DNA of 64,000 bases, taken from Nematopogon swammerdamellus (lineage: Eukaryota > Arthropoda > Insecta > Lepidoptera > Adelidae). The notes below the pieces were generated by a model that did not search any database, was not told the origin of the DNA, and was given only the letters and a program-made list of their open reading frames with translations. This document shows, piece after piece, positions 31,280-39,929 of this stretch (the stretch's first letter is position 1; each line of letters begins with the position of its first letter). Location: positions 6,873,971 through 6,937,970 of the forward strand of contig OX336338.1 in the NCBI GenBank assembly GCA_946902875.1. Direction: 5' to 3'. The position numbers and the translations under genes were made by a program.

Positions 31280-31595
31280 AATTGACGATGGCACTATACA
31301 CCAGATATAGGTAATTTAAATAGGCAGTGTGGTCAAATTCTTCATTATTCATGTTTATGCTGTAAATATTAATGCTCTTGTGAGCGGTAGTATGGGTTAA
31401 TTATTTGTAAGTTACTATAATATAATACTTATAAGGTACTAACAAAACATTGTGACTTGCGAAGTTTGTTTGTCAGTTCTTCTTCGCATTGAATTTAGAA
31501 CTGGCGGAATTTTCGACATGTCCAAGCGTAGGTTACCTACCTATGGATGAAATTATACAATAAACAATAAACAACAATAAACAATAAACCATACT
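31280..31595. repeat. Interspersed repeat family F, copy 2 (without palindrome)
   Basis: Colinear with 23340-23700, lacking the inserted palindrome. It ends in 'aaacaataaac' repeats and directly abuts the Helitron helicase remnant, so family F may be part of a Helitron. Confidence 0.7.
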
Positions 31596-31601
31596 TGTCG
31601 A

Positions 31602-31961
31602 ACGCAAAATGAAACAGACATACCATCTGTTAAAATTGATTTTGAAAGGGACGGCGGGCACCTTATCCATCCTAAAGCCATACAGTTTCCAGCAAAGTTT
31701 AATTATGGAACAGCTGAGAGACGGATGTTACCGAAAATTTTGGCATAGGTCTCCACTGTCCATAAAATGTGGGGCAGTACTGTTGACCATGCTGTCGTGT
31801 ATTTGGGCTCCAGAATATTTGAGGAGGGTCAAGCGTATGTTGCATTGAGTCGCGTAAAGTCTTTAGAAGGGCTATGTATTGAGGAGCTTGATTGTGAGAA
31901 ATTGACAGGTTATTACGCAAACTCCTCATCCTTTCCAACTCTCTCATTGCATCTTTGTTAA
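31602..31961 (+). pseudogene. Helitron/PIF1-type helicase C-terminal remnant
   Basis: One reading frame gives DIPSVKIDFERDGG, then QFPAKF, then STVHKMWGSTVDHAVVYLG and GQAYVALSRVKSLEG, ending IEELDCEKLTG and a stop at 31961. TVHK, STVDxAVV and QAYVALSR are the conserved C-terminal helicase motifs (V/VI) of PIF1-like proteins, which in insects are typically the Helitron Rep/Hel. A TAG at 31746-31748 replaces the expected Trp just before STVHK. The Rep domain and Walker motifs are missing. It is a dead fragment of an autonomous element. Confidence 0.82.
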
Positions 31962-31964
31962 TCG

Positions 31965-32390
31965 GTTTCTTACCTGTTAATTTCGCACGTTCGTTGCTCA
32001 GATTGGAGTTATTTCATTAAATTGTCTTGAGGAAGTTAAAAAAATTGTCCCATTATAAGATCATCAGGGCAGCTTAGAGGGTGAGACCAGCAAAGGAAAT
32101 ATTATTTAGAATTTGTAGCACAGTTTCCACGACGAACACTCTACGAAAGTAGAAACGTGTACCTATACACGGTCATCGATCGAAGCTTAGAGTGGTTGGC
32201 TTTAGAAGCCTAACTTCTAATAGACAGCCGAGTAGGGCCAAGCCGGCCAAGTTTATTGGCCCCACTTTAGAGCCAGCCGTCTTAGAACCGGTAATCAACA
32301 GCTTCCGATTTACTATGAGTTCGTTGATAAATAAATAATATACACAATATATATATATATTGGAAGTGGTCTAACATGGTGTTTAAATTC
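31965..32390. other. No gene seen
   Basis: Sequence following the helicase stop; possibly its 3' flank. An (at)n stretch lies at 32345-32360. Confidence 0.35.
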
Positions 32391-32394
32391 TATT

Positions 32395-32815
32395 ACTTAA
32401 GTAATTACTTAAGTAACTTAGTCACTTAAAGTAAGTAACTAAGAGCAAGGCCGAAAGCCGAGCTTCGTTCAAGTTAACGACATTCTTCTCGATGCAAGTC
32501 ACTAAGGGTGAGGCGAAAGAAGGCGCAGCTGCGTAAAGGTAAACCATATACTTTCTTGAAGAAAGTAACTAAGGGCGAGGCCGAAGGCCGAGCTACGTTC
32601 AGTAAAACGATAAACCCACTCAGGCCCTCGGACCTGACTCTTAATGACTTGCTTTCTTCGATAAAGTATAATATCGTTTACCTGACTGAACCCAGCTCGG
32701 CCTTCGGTGTTGCCCTTAGTTACTTTCTTTAAGAAGGTATATCGTTAATTTCTTCTTTTGAAACACGAATTTCACATGAGCAAAGACGCAGACAACAGAT
32801 AGTAGGTACCTACAT
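32395..32815. repeat. Family D minisatellite, foldback arrangement
   Basis: Units in 32400-32610 read on the minus strand ('actaagggcgaggccgaagg') and units in 32620-32750 on the plus strand ('ccagctcggccttcggtgtt'), converging at about 32615. The right side ends in 'cacatgagcaaagacgcag', a decayed Helitron-like end. The inverted arms could form a long cruciform. Confidence 0.6.
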
Positions 32816-32819
32816 ATTT

Positions 32820-33320
32820 CAGACAAATTCTTAAATTTGGATTTAGATATTTGTATTTGTGTTAGACTAGTATAGGTAATACTTTGTGCATGACAGCTAA
32901 TGTAGCTAGTTCAAAAGAAACTACAGTCTTTGCAACCTGCACTGCGTAAGCTGCTGTTAGGATTTCGCTGGAACTTTAAAAATAATCAAACACAACGCGA
33001 CTTATTTTCCCAGATAATTTCCACTTGGAAAGTCTTTGTTCTGTAAGCAACGTAGTACGATAATAGCCCGGCTGAAATTCTCTCTGCAAGCTGCAATTTT
33101 GCATTGTTCTCGTAATCTAAAATCAATAATTTTAAGCTTGTCTCCATGCAGTCTGTGCAGATAAAATCCTACTTATTTCACGAAATGGTTTGGCCTGAGC
33201 TAAAATATTGACAGATATACTTAATATTTGCATTTGTTCTACAGACGTTCGCGCGTGATGGCATTTTACTTACGTCGACGGAAATGCTTTGGAATAAAAT
33301 TTATATAAAACTTGACTATG
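32820..33320. other. No gene seen
   Basis: AT-rich, without recognised repeats. Confidence 0.3.
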
Positions 33321-33324
33321 AAAA

Positions 33325-33890
33325 ACTAAGAAAACAACAGTTAAAGTTGATCTTAAAAGTCAATAGAAACTCTGTAATCGGACTATTCTTTTGAATTTTA
33401 AATTTTATTATATTACACGTCCGACTACAGCATTTTCTACTGCTCTTTAAGATCAACTTTCCTTTGCGGATTGCGTTGATTTACATAACAGCTATAGTGC
33501 CGGGTGGCTAAGCTCAAGTGGCAGTGGGCTGGACACGTCAGCCGAAGAGACGACGACCGTTGGAGTAACCGGGTCCTACAATGGCGGCCGTGGACAGGAA
33601 AACGGAGTGTGGGAAGACCACCCGCCAGATGGGACGACGACATCTACTGCATCGGCGGAAAGCAGTGGTTCCGTACCGCTGAAGGCCGGGAGGACTGGAG
33701 GAAAATTGGAGAGGCGTATGTCCAACAGTGGACGCTTACACGTTGACTGACTTACATAAAAGCTTGAATTCTTTACACCTCCAAGGAATGATAGACCTTA
33801 CTATTTAGTATTCATTTCAACTTGATACCTTGACCCGTTTCTGAGAAAAGGGGTCTTGATATACAAAACAAAATTGATTTTATGTTATAC
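33325..33890. repeat. Family C interior copy, split by an RTE insertion
   Basis: 'ggattgcgttgatttacata' left of the RTE and 'aagcttgaattctttacacc', 'ttgacccgtttctgagaaaa' right of it correspond to the 320-bp repeated interior of the large family C element at 41055-42578. Confidence 0.6.
33494..33750 (+). mobile_element. RTE-type LINE 3' end (copy 3)
   Basis: Starts 'tgccgggtggctaagctcaa' and encodes QWAGHVSRRDDDRWSNRV, GRPPARWDDDI and EGREDWRKIGEAYVQQWT, then a single ctgac. The near-identical 13-mers ttacataacagct (33481-33493) and ttacataaaagct (33751-33763) are the target duplication with one difference. Confidence 0.8.
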
Positions 33891-34123
33891 AAGCTGTGCC
33901 CGCGGCTCCGCTCGCTCTCATATTTCACTTCACTGCTAACCTCATAAGCTATTTAGCGTGATAGCAAGTAGCCTATAGTTGATGGGAAGAATCAAGCTAT
34001 CCGTAGAATTTTGTTTTATTAAAATCGGTTCAGTGGTTCTCGAGTTATAAGCGGACAGACAGACATACACTCAGACACTCAGACACTCAGACAGAAAGCA
34101 GACGTTGGATTTTATTATAGGTA
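33888..34123 (-). mobile_element. Helitron-like element H2, copy 1
   Basis: On the minus strand it begins near 'cctataataaaatccaacgt' and ends 'gcgagcggagccgcgggcac' plus agctt. It contains 'ctcgagaaccactgaaccga'. A 'cagacactcagacactcaga' microsatellite is internal. Other copies are at 46036-46263 (+) and, in tandem, 49828-50258 (-). Confidence 0.65.
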
Positions 34124-34129
34124 AGGATA

Positions 34130-34495
34130 CATAACTACAGATCCAAATTTACATGTTTCGGATTGTTTCCTTTACTTGCGCTGTAAGTCCCTGTTGCTTG
34201 GCAATTTTTTTGATTCTAGGTCAACGGGAAGTACTCTATAGGTTTTTATTTCATTTGAGTCAGTTTGCGATCATCACATCTGAATTCTGACATAAATTCC
34301 GTAACTTTTGATTGCGTCGATTTAGAAGTTAAAATTGTTCTACACTCCAAGGGACCATAGATCTTAAAATTTCATATACATTTCAATTTGATACGTTGAC
34401 CCGTTCCTGAGAAAAAGGGCGGTGACGGACTCATAGACGACAAAGTGATCCTATAAGGGTTCCGTTTTTTCCTGTGTTGAGGCATGGAACCCTAA
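34130..34495. repeat. Family C fragment, interior plus right end
   Basis: 'ggtcaacgggaagtactcta', 'cctgagaaaaagggcggtga' and the terminal 'aagggttccgttttttcctg ... ggaaccctaaaaata' match the right half of 41055-42578. Confidence 0.7.
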
Positions 34496-34499
34496 AAAT

Positions 34500-34860
34500 A
34501 ACTGTGAAACGAACAATATTGACCAACAATCATAAACTGAAATGTAAAGGTTCGGTTGACTAAGTGAAATTGCCTATCTTAAGTAAGTGTCGCCAACTAC
34601 GTATAAATTAATAATCAAATCAATTCGTGTGAACCCTCAGAGTGTCGCACAGGATTCTGTACGTGATTCCCATACAAATAGGCTCTGTGGAGCATCATAA
34701 TTTGCTATCTGTGCACGTATCGTTAATGTTGTTTCTGCGAGCAGTATGTTATACCAACTGTGACTATAAGAACCAACAAACAGTATTAATAGTTGTACAG
34801 TAATAGTTATATACACATATACGTACATATTATTGCAATCTGTAGTTCTGGAAGAGTATG
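34500..34860. other. No gene seen
   Basis: AT-rich intron sequence; nothing recognised. Confidence 0.35.
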
Positions 34861-34863
34861 TCA

Positions 34864-34932
34864 CCCTTAGCCACAGAGCATCAAATACCTACCGCCCGCG
34901 GGCGCGCGCATTTCATGCTCTGTGCCCTTAGC
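34864..34932. mobile_element. Collapsed hAT-type MITE: two terminal arms joined
   Basis: Element 34872-34924 is 53 bp, CACAGAGCATCAAATACC... joined to ...GCATTTCATGCTCTGTG. It is flanked by the exact 8-bp duplication cccttagc (34864-34871 and 34925-34932). The arms are the same as those of the 296-bp element at 47770-48065, here without any interior. An 8-bp duplication fits hAT-type transposition. Confidence 0.8.
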
Positions 34933-35147
34933 CCATTAATACTACCTAAATTCTATGGCGACTAAGTTTAACAAAGTATAATGGTGATATTTCTCCTTTT
35001 AAGTATAATAGGTATACTGTATTATATTTTCTACCTCCAAAGATTTCCAGCATTTATAGCTCAAGTCATTGTCAACTATATTCGTATCTCCGGCAAAGGG
35101 TTAGTCTGAGGTCGTGCAGAGGTGCAACGCGGCCAGTATATAATATA

Positions 35148-35306
35148 TCTACTATATCAAAATGAATATTTCTTCGTTCTTCGTTCGTTCATCTTCTATG
35201 CATGCGTAAACCGTTCATCCAATATGAATAAAACTTTGGTGGGTTGTTGTGCGCACGCCCGCGAAGGTTTCTAAAAAAACGCGAGCGGAGCCGCCGACAA
35301 AAGCCA
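35148..35306 (+). mobile_element. Helitron-like element H3
   Basis: Starts TCTACTATATC after an A, contains 'aaactttggtgggttgttgt' and 'gcccgcgaaggtttct', and ends 'gcgagcggagccgccgacaa' with a CCAG/T terminus. A reversed relative is at about 58750-58866. No coding capacity. Confidence 0.55.
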
Positions 35307-35409
35307 GTTATTTATATTTAAAAAATGATAAGTCCCGACTGACTGACCCATCAACGTCCAGCCCAAACCACTGGACCTAGAACCTTGAAATTTTCGGAGA
35401 ATATTCCTT

Positions 35410-35480
35410 TCATAGAATGCGGCTCGGCCTTCGGGCTCGCTATTTGTGAGTGACTTTCTTCTTTTGAAGTTCGAATTTCA
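35410..35480 (+). repeat. Family D unit
   Basis: One unit 'atgcggctcggccttcgggc' with 'gactttcttcttttgaa'; no terminal hairpin retained. Confidence 0.45.
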
Positions 35481-35634
35481 AAAAGATAGAAATATGTATA
35501 ATATTCGGTTACGCGGCCCCCGTCCCTGTAACCATCCCGGTGACAATAGAAGTTAGTTTTTAATTTTAATTAATATTTATTGTATGTTTTAATTATGTTT
35601 TATTACAGCAACAATTGTTATTTACATTACAAAT

Positions 35635-35863
35635 ACTTACGGCATACTAATGTTTTTAAGTTTACACTGTTACTAATTATATTCATTTTTAAGTTTCCGG
35701 ATTAACAGTAGGTTTAAAGACTTACATAAGTCGACGTTTCGCCCGCTACGTCACGGGCTTCATCAAGAACCCGGAGTTCCTGATGCAGCCCGTGACGTAG
35801 CGGACGAAACGTCGACTTATGTAAGTTTTTAAACCTACTGTTAATCCGGAAACTTACGGCATA
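35635..35863. mobile_element. Long hairpin element with 12-bp direct repeats beside a receptor exon
   Basis: The exact 12-mer acttacggcata occurs at 35635-35646 and 35852-35863. Between them, 35691-35770 and 35776-35855 form an inverted repeat of about 80 bp with only about three mismatches, around a 5-nt loop (ccgga). The core is 'gacgtttcgcccgctacgtc'. The right arm ends 39 nt before the exon at 35895, so the branch-point and polypyrimidine region lies right next to, or partly inside, the stem. Confidence 0.85.
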
Positions 35864-35894
35864 AATTAATATTTTGTATTTAAATTGTCGGCAG

Positions 35895-36022
35895 TTTGCA
35901 ACCAGTTCGCGCGCGGGGTGTACTCGATGCTAGGAGCGGTGACGCCGGACTCCTTCGACACGCTCCACTCCTACACCAACACCTTCCAGATGCCGTTCGT
36001 CACGCCCTGGTTTCCGGAGAAG
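35895..36022 (+). CDS. GluRIA: Ionotropic glutamate receptor exon (amino-terminal domain, second exon in window)
   Basis: The acceptor 'ttgtcggcag' precedes 35895 and the donor 'gtaattat' starts at 36023. The 128-nt exon starts with TT, completing the Ile codon left open at 16093, and ends in phase 0. It encodes (I)CNQFARGVYSMLGAVTPD, then HSYTNTFQMPFVTPWFPEK. This is the segment of the receptor amino-terminal domain where the CNQF/GVYSMLG and MPFVTPWFPEK blocks are strongly conserved in insect GluRIA/B. The polypyrimidine tract is weak (tttgtatttaaattg), which may matter because a long hairpin lies immediately upstream. Confidence 0.93.
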
Positions 36023-36985
36023 GTAATTATATCACTCATACCAGACTTCATCGGCCTACCACATCTACACTATATCCTCTACCACTGCGAGGCGGGATAT
36101 CGGCATATCTTATCTCTATGGCTCATTTCTGTGAGAGGTGACCACTCCGTCCTCGGGCCTTTTCGACGACACCGCGCTGTCCGAATGCGACCACACTAGC
36201 GCATTTTGGTCGTCGACACCATCGTCTACTACGGCTGCAAGAGCACCATCCATCTCTATGACCCATAACCGATGACTCACTTGACAGATGCCCGATGACA
36301 GGTGACTTCACCGTCCTCGGGCTCATCGTTAACTAGGGCTGGGAGAGCAGCATCTATCTCTATGACCAATAACCTAGTGTTGATCTGTGACAGGTGATCC
36401 CGCCGTCCTCAGGCCTGATCGACCACGCGGTGAGCATGCGAGCCGACTACTATAGCGCCGTCGTCGACGCCATCGTCTACTACGGCTGGGAGAGCACCAT
36501 CTACATATCTCTATGACCCATAACCATTGACTCATCTGTGACAGGTGATCCCGCCATCCTCAGGCCTGATCTACCACGCGGTGCGCATGCGACCCGACTA
36601 CCACATGGCCGTCGTCGACACCATCGTCTACTACGGCTGGAAGAGCATCATCCATCTCTATGGCCCCTATTCGATTACTCATCTGTGACAGGTGATCCCG
36701 CCATCCTCAGGCCTGATCGACCACGCGGTGAGCATGCGACCCGACTACCACATGGCCGTCGTCGACACCATCGTCTACTACGGGTGGGAGAGCATCATCC
36801 ATCTCTATGACCCCTATTCGATTACTCATCTGTGACAGGTGATCCCGCCATCCTCAGGCCTGATCGACCACGCGGTGAGCATGCGACCCGACTACCACAT
36901 GGCCGTCGTCGACACCATCGTCTACTACGGCTGGGAGAGCATCATCCATCTCTATGACCCATAATCGATGACTCATCTGTGCCAG
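36023..36985 (+). other. Short receptor intron containing decoy exon copies
   Basis: A 963-bp intron from donor gtaatt (36023) to acceptor tgtgccag (36985). From 36124 onward it consists entirely of partial duplications of the following exon. The first 100 bp ('catctacactatatcctcta') supply the only pyrimidine-rich, branch-point-like sequence upstream of the array. Confidence 0.85.
36138..36985 (+). pseudogene. Six tandem partial duplicates of the third receptor exon, each with an acceptor
   Basis: Exon-like starts follow AG at 36138, 36302, 36394, 36545, 36692 and 36839. The last three units are exactly 147 bp long. Each unit is about 24 bp of intron 3' end (...catctgtgacag) plus the first ~123 nt of the exon (VIPPSSGLIDHA..., DTIVYYGWES..., LYD). 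The first copy is degenerate and the second has a large internal deletion. The last four differ from the true exon by only a few bases. All lack the last 7 exon bases and the donor and reach TAA or TGA within 9 codons of LYD. They cannot serve as ordinary cassette exons unless an internal donor is used. Confidence 0.9.
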
Positions 36986-37115
36986 GTGATCCCGCCGTCC
37001 TCAGGCCTGATCGACCACGCGGTGAGCATGCGACCCGACTACCACATGGCCGTCGTCGACACCATCGTCTACTACGGGTGGGAGAGCATCATCTATCTCT
37101 ATGACTCACACGATG
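36986..37115 (+). CDS. GluRIA: Ionotropic glutamate receptor exon (amino-terminal domain, third exon in window)
   Basis: The 130-nt exon begins after 'ctgtgccag' and ends at the donor 'gtgagtag' (37116), phase 0-1. It encodes VIPPSSGLIDHAVSMRPDY, then VVDTIVYYGWESIIYLYD and SHDG, continuing PWFPEK from the previous exon. The RPDYH...I.YYGW..IIYLYDSHDG arrangement is characteristic of AMPA-type receptors of insects. It is the only copy in the array with the SHDG end and a donor, and is therefore taken as the functional one. An internal GGTGAGC (37021-37027) is a possible cryptic donor. The next exon was not found downstream. Confidence 0.92.
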
Positions 37116-37670
37116 GTGAGTAGTTCTACCTTTGTGCGCGTATATGTGAATACATAATATTCCGAATGTAGTTTCGCCTTGTAGGATTCTTCATCCATCT
37201 TGCCTTAATCGATCACTCTACCTGCGACACGGAGATGGTTTGCATTCGCGCTGCAGTGCACACTGCAGCTCCTGCGTTTGACGGGTAGACCTATGGGGGA
37301 TGGGAGTGTAGGCAGCGTTTCAAATTATAGGTACACTTACTGCCGATAAAGTTAAAAATCACTATTTTTTTTATTATTTAATCAGTTACAGTTACATACA
37401 TGTAGTAGTTATAAAGAGTAAATAATTTAAGTTTTAATTAGGTATGTAACCAGCGATTTCACAAGTACTAAGTATAAGGATGGGCGATATCTACAAAGAT
37501 ATACACGAATGTGTATAAAATTGACAATATTTGTGTAGTGACGCTCAAGTATTGTTCAAGTTACCAAATAAGAGAAATAAAAGACTAATTCTAGAAAATT
37601 CTATAAATAAGCATTGATGTGATAAATACATATATTGGTACTTACAAATTAATTTTATCAACACATATAA
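37116..37670. other. Start of downstream receptor intron, AT-rich, nothing else recognised
   Basis: The sequence after the donor shows no repeat family until about 37675. The intron continues at least to the window end, since no further receptor exon is recognised. Confidence 0.5.
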
Positions 37671-37674
37671 TCTT

Positions 37675-38045
37675 ACAAAATAATAAAATTGTAAAGGCAA
37701 AAAAATATGTGCAATGAATATATTAAAAAAAAACAATCTGAATATGTTTGGACAGTTTTTACAACTCACAGAGAATCGTTGTCTAGAAGGGTGCCGAGAT
37801 ATCGGGAAGGGATGGACTGCACGAGTCAGCATACAGGTTTGCCAGCACTATGGATGACTATGGATGGATGGATGGATGTGATAAATATATTAAATTAATG
37901 AAATTTTTTTCAAACCGTAATTTTATTTGAATATAAAAGCAATAAAAATATATCAATAGCTATCAAAAGAGGCGCTTTCAAAAATTCCCAGAACGCTTGC
38001 GGCATTACTCCTTGGATAAAGTAGGCCCTTGATTGTTTTGAAAAT
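37675..38045. repeat. Family G fragment and a second short repeat
   Basis: 37675-37740 matches family G at 28065-28200. 37945-38040 ('aaagtaggcccttgattg' with 'tatcaaaagaggcgctttc') is mirrored in reverse at 57245-57345. Confidence 0.4.
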
Positions 38046-38835
38046 TGCTTTAAATGTAGAAATAAAACACAACGTCATATTAATATTGGCTGTAAAACAA
38101 GCATTAGTGCATTATGATGTCTCTATAAAACAGTGCCGGAAAAAAAGGAAAGCTTACACAAAGGGGAGGAAATAATATTCTTGAGATGCCTCAACGCGGA
38201 AATGGCGTTAATATTCTGTCGCTTTGGGAGGACTCGGGCGGAGGAAAAATGAATAAAATGAAGCGAATGTTTTTAACCTGTGTTGTGGGGTGGAAAAATT
38301 TGTTTTTATTTTCTATTTAATTAAAGCAATCTCGAAACTTAATCATAAAGACCATCATTATTTTAAATTTTATGAAGGCACATAATCTTTATACTTTAAA
38401 ACAGATTGTGTATTTTCTATCTGAACATGAACACTAATGAAAAAATTAAATAAAATGAAAGTTTAATAACCCCCTAGTAAAAAACAATAAATTACCAAAA
38501 GTTAACGTCTACTTTCAAATCGTCCTAAGTCTTACCAATAACAAAGTTTTTAATGTTATTTACTTTCTCGCTTATTATTATTTCCATCTTTACGAAGAGA
38601 GGGACCACGAAATTTATTCCATCTTCTGGGTATACATACTTATTACGCGAATGTATAAAACAACGGCTTTATGAAAAGCTTTAAGAGCTGGTGAAGCGTT
38701 GTGGAAACGAGATTTTCTTTGTATCTGCGTTGAATATCAACTTATATTCAGCTCGACCAATGGACAATAACGAAAGTGTTCAAACTCTTCTCGACTTTTT
38801 TCAATTTGTCGACACACTGACTCTACTATACTATA
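38046..38835. other. AT-rich intron sequence, nothing recognised
   Basis: No open frame, structure or window repeat detected. Confidence 0.4.
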
Positions 38836-38837
38836 CT

Positions 38838-39072
38838 AGGTTTTTTTTTATGCAAACTGACACGGTTGGCTTGGCTACATCACCTACAACATCCGTGATG
38901 TCAGCCCGTAACACCGGGTGAACTTGGTGCCACGTCAGTGCTTCCCTTTGGTCGAGCCGGATACACTGAACTGGACGGAAAACACAAACTATTTACATAG
39001 CCGTTTCGACCGACATTTCATTTCATTCAGTGCGGTGCGGTGGTTAAACCCTACCACCTATGCACCTAGTAA
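38838..39072 (-). repeat. Chimeric SINE, 3' two-thirds (copy 7)
   Basis: Poly-T at 38840, then 'catccgtgatgtcagcccgt', 'tttcgaccgacatttcattt' and 'aaaccctaccacctatgcac'. It ends before the 5S-like segment. Small internal duplications ('ggcttggcta', 'catttcatttcatt') are present. Confidence 0.75.
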
Positions 39073-39074
39073 TA

Positions 39075-39688
39075 TAAGACGGGAGTAATATCCCTTTGCG
39101 TAAAAATAAAACATATTTTTAAACCGCTAAATTTGTACGTTGCTATACGTATATATATATGAAATAACATATCGTTGTCGATAACTGGATGATTAATGAA
39201 TTAATTTATAATATTAAGTTAATTTTGGACAACCTTATCTTGTATAAAGCATTTCACATTATGTATTCAATATCGCTCTAACGTGAGGTAATTCTGGATG
39301 ACACCTGATATTTATTTTACTAATAGGAATTGAGAGTAATTTAACATGATTTTAACGCGATGCCACAATGGGCAGTGGGATCACAAATAGTTAACTTATA
39401 ACGCCAGCGATAAATTAATTTATGAATATCCATAATTTTATGGTTTTCTCATGCCGGAATCGTTTTACGTACACCTCTGCGAATGAATATGAATGGCTGT
39501 TCTATAAGGTGAGGCGATAATATGTTTTTTCGGGGGAAAATCATTTATCGAATTCAACTATCTAGGATATTCATATCCTAGAAACAAACGAAATATATTA
39601 TAAATTGTTTTATTTTATTTTAGTTCTAGTATTATATTTATTTATTTCAGGAAAGGGCAAAAATAAAATAAAATTTAAGAACAAATTT
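39075..39688. other. AT-rich intron sequence, nothing recognised
   Basis: No structured element recognised. Confidence 0.35.
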
Positions 39689-39689
39689 C

Positions 39690-39925
39690 CCTTCTTACCT
39701 TACTAGGTGGTAGGGTTTATCCCGGCCGGGTTGGTACCACCGCACTGAACGAAACGTCGGTCGAAACGGCTATGTAAATAGTTCGTGTTTTCCGTCCAGT
39801 TTAGTGTAGCCGACATGAAATGAAGGGAAGCACTGACATGGCACCTAGTTCACCCTGTGTTATGGGCTGACATCACGGATGTTGTAGGTGATGTAGCCAA
39901 TCGTGTCAGGTTCCATAAAAAAAAA
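39690..39925 (+). repeat. Chimeric SINE, 3' two-thirds, + strand (copy 8)
   Basis: The only long + orientation copy: 'ttactaggtggtagggttta', 'gaacgaaacgtcggtcgaaa', 'gggctgacatcacggatgtt', ending in an A run at 39918-39928. It shows directly that the tail is poly-A. Confidence 0.8.
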
Positions 39926-39929
39926 AGAA

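Larger units (their letters stand above)
16094..35894 (+). other. Large intron (19.8 kb) of the glutamate receptor gene
   Basis: Bounded by donor gtgagt and acceptor gtcggcag. Almost all of it is repeats: LINE 3' ends, SINEs, a 130-bp satellite, Helitron-derived pieces and MITEs. No additional receptor exon was recognised inside it, and the phase of the flanking exons shows that none is required. Confidence 0.85.

Noticed and set aside
31767..31961. Host PIF1 helicase gene
   Set aside because: Only the C-terminal motifs are present with an in-frame stop, without Walker motifs, among Helitron-like repeats; a transposon remnant is more likely.
36138..36985. Decoy copies as mutually exclusive cassette exons
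   Set aside because: All copies lack the final 7 exon bases and a donor, and run into stops; only 36986-37115 is a complete exon.
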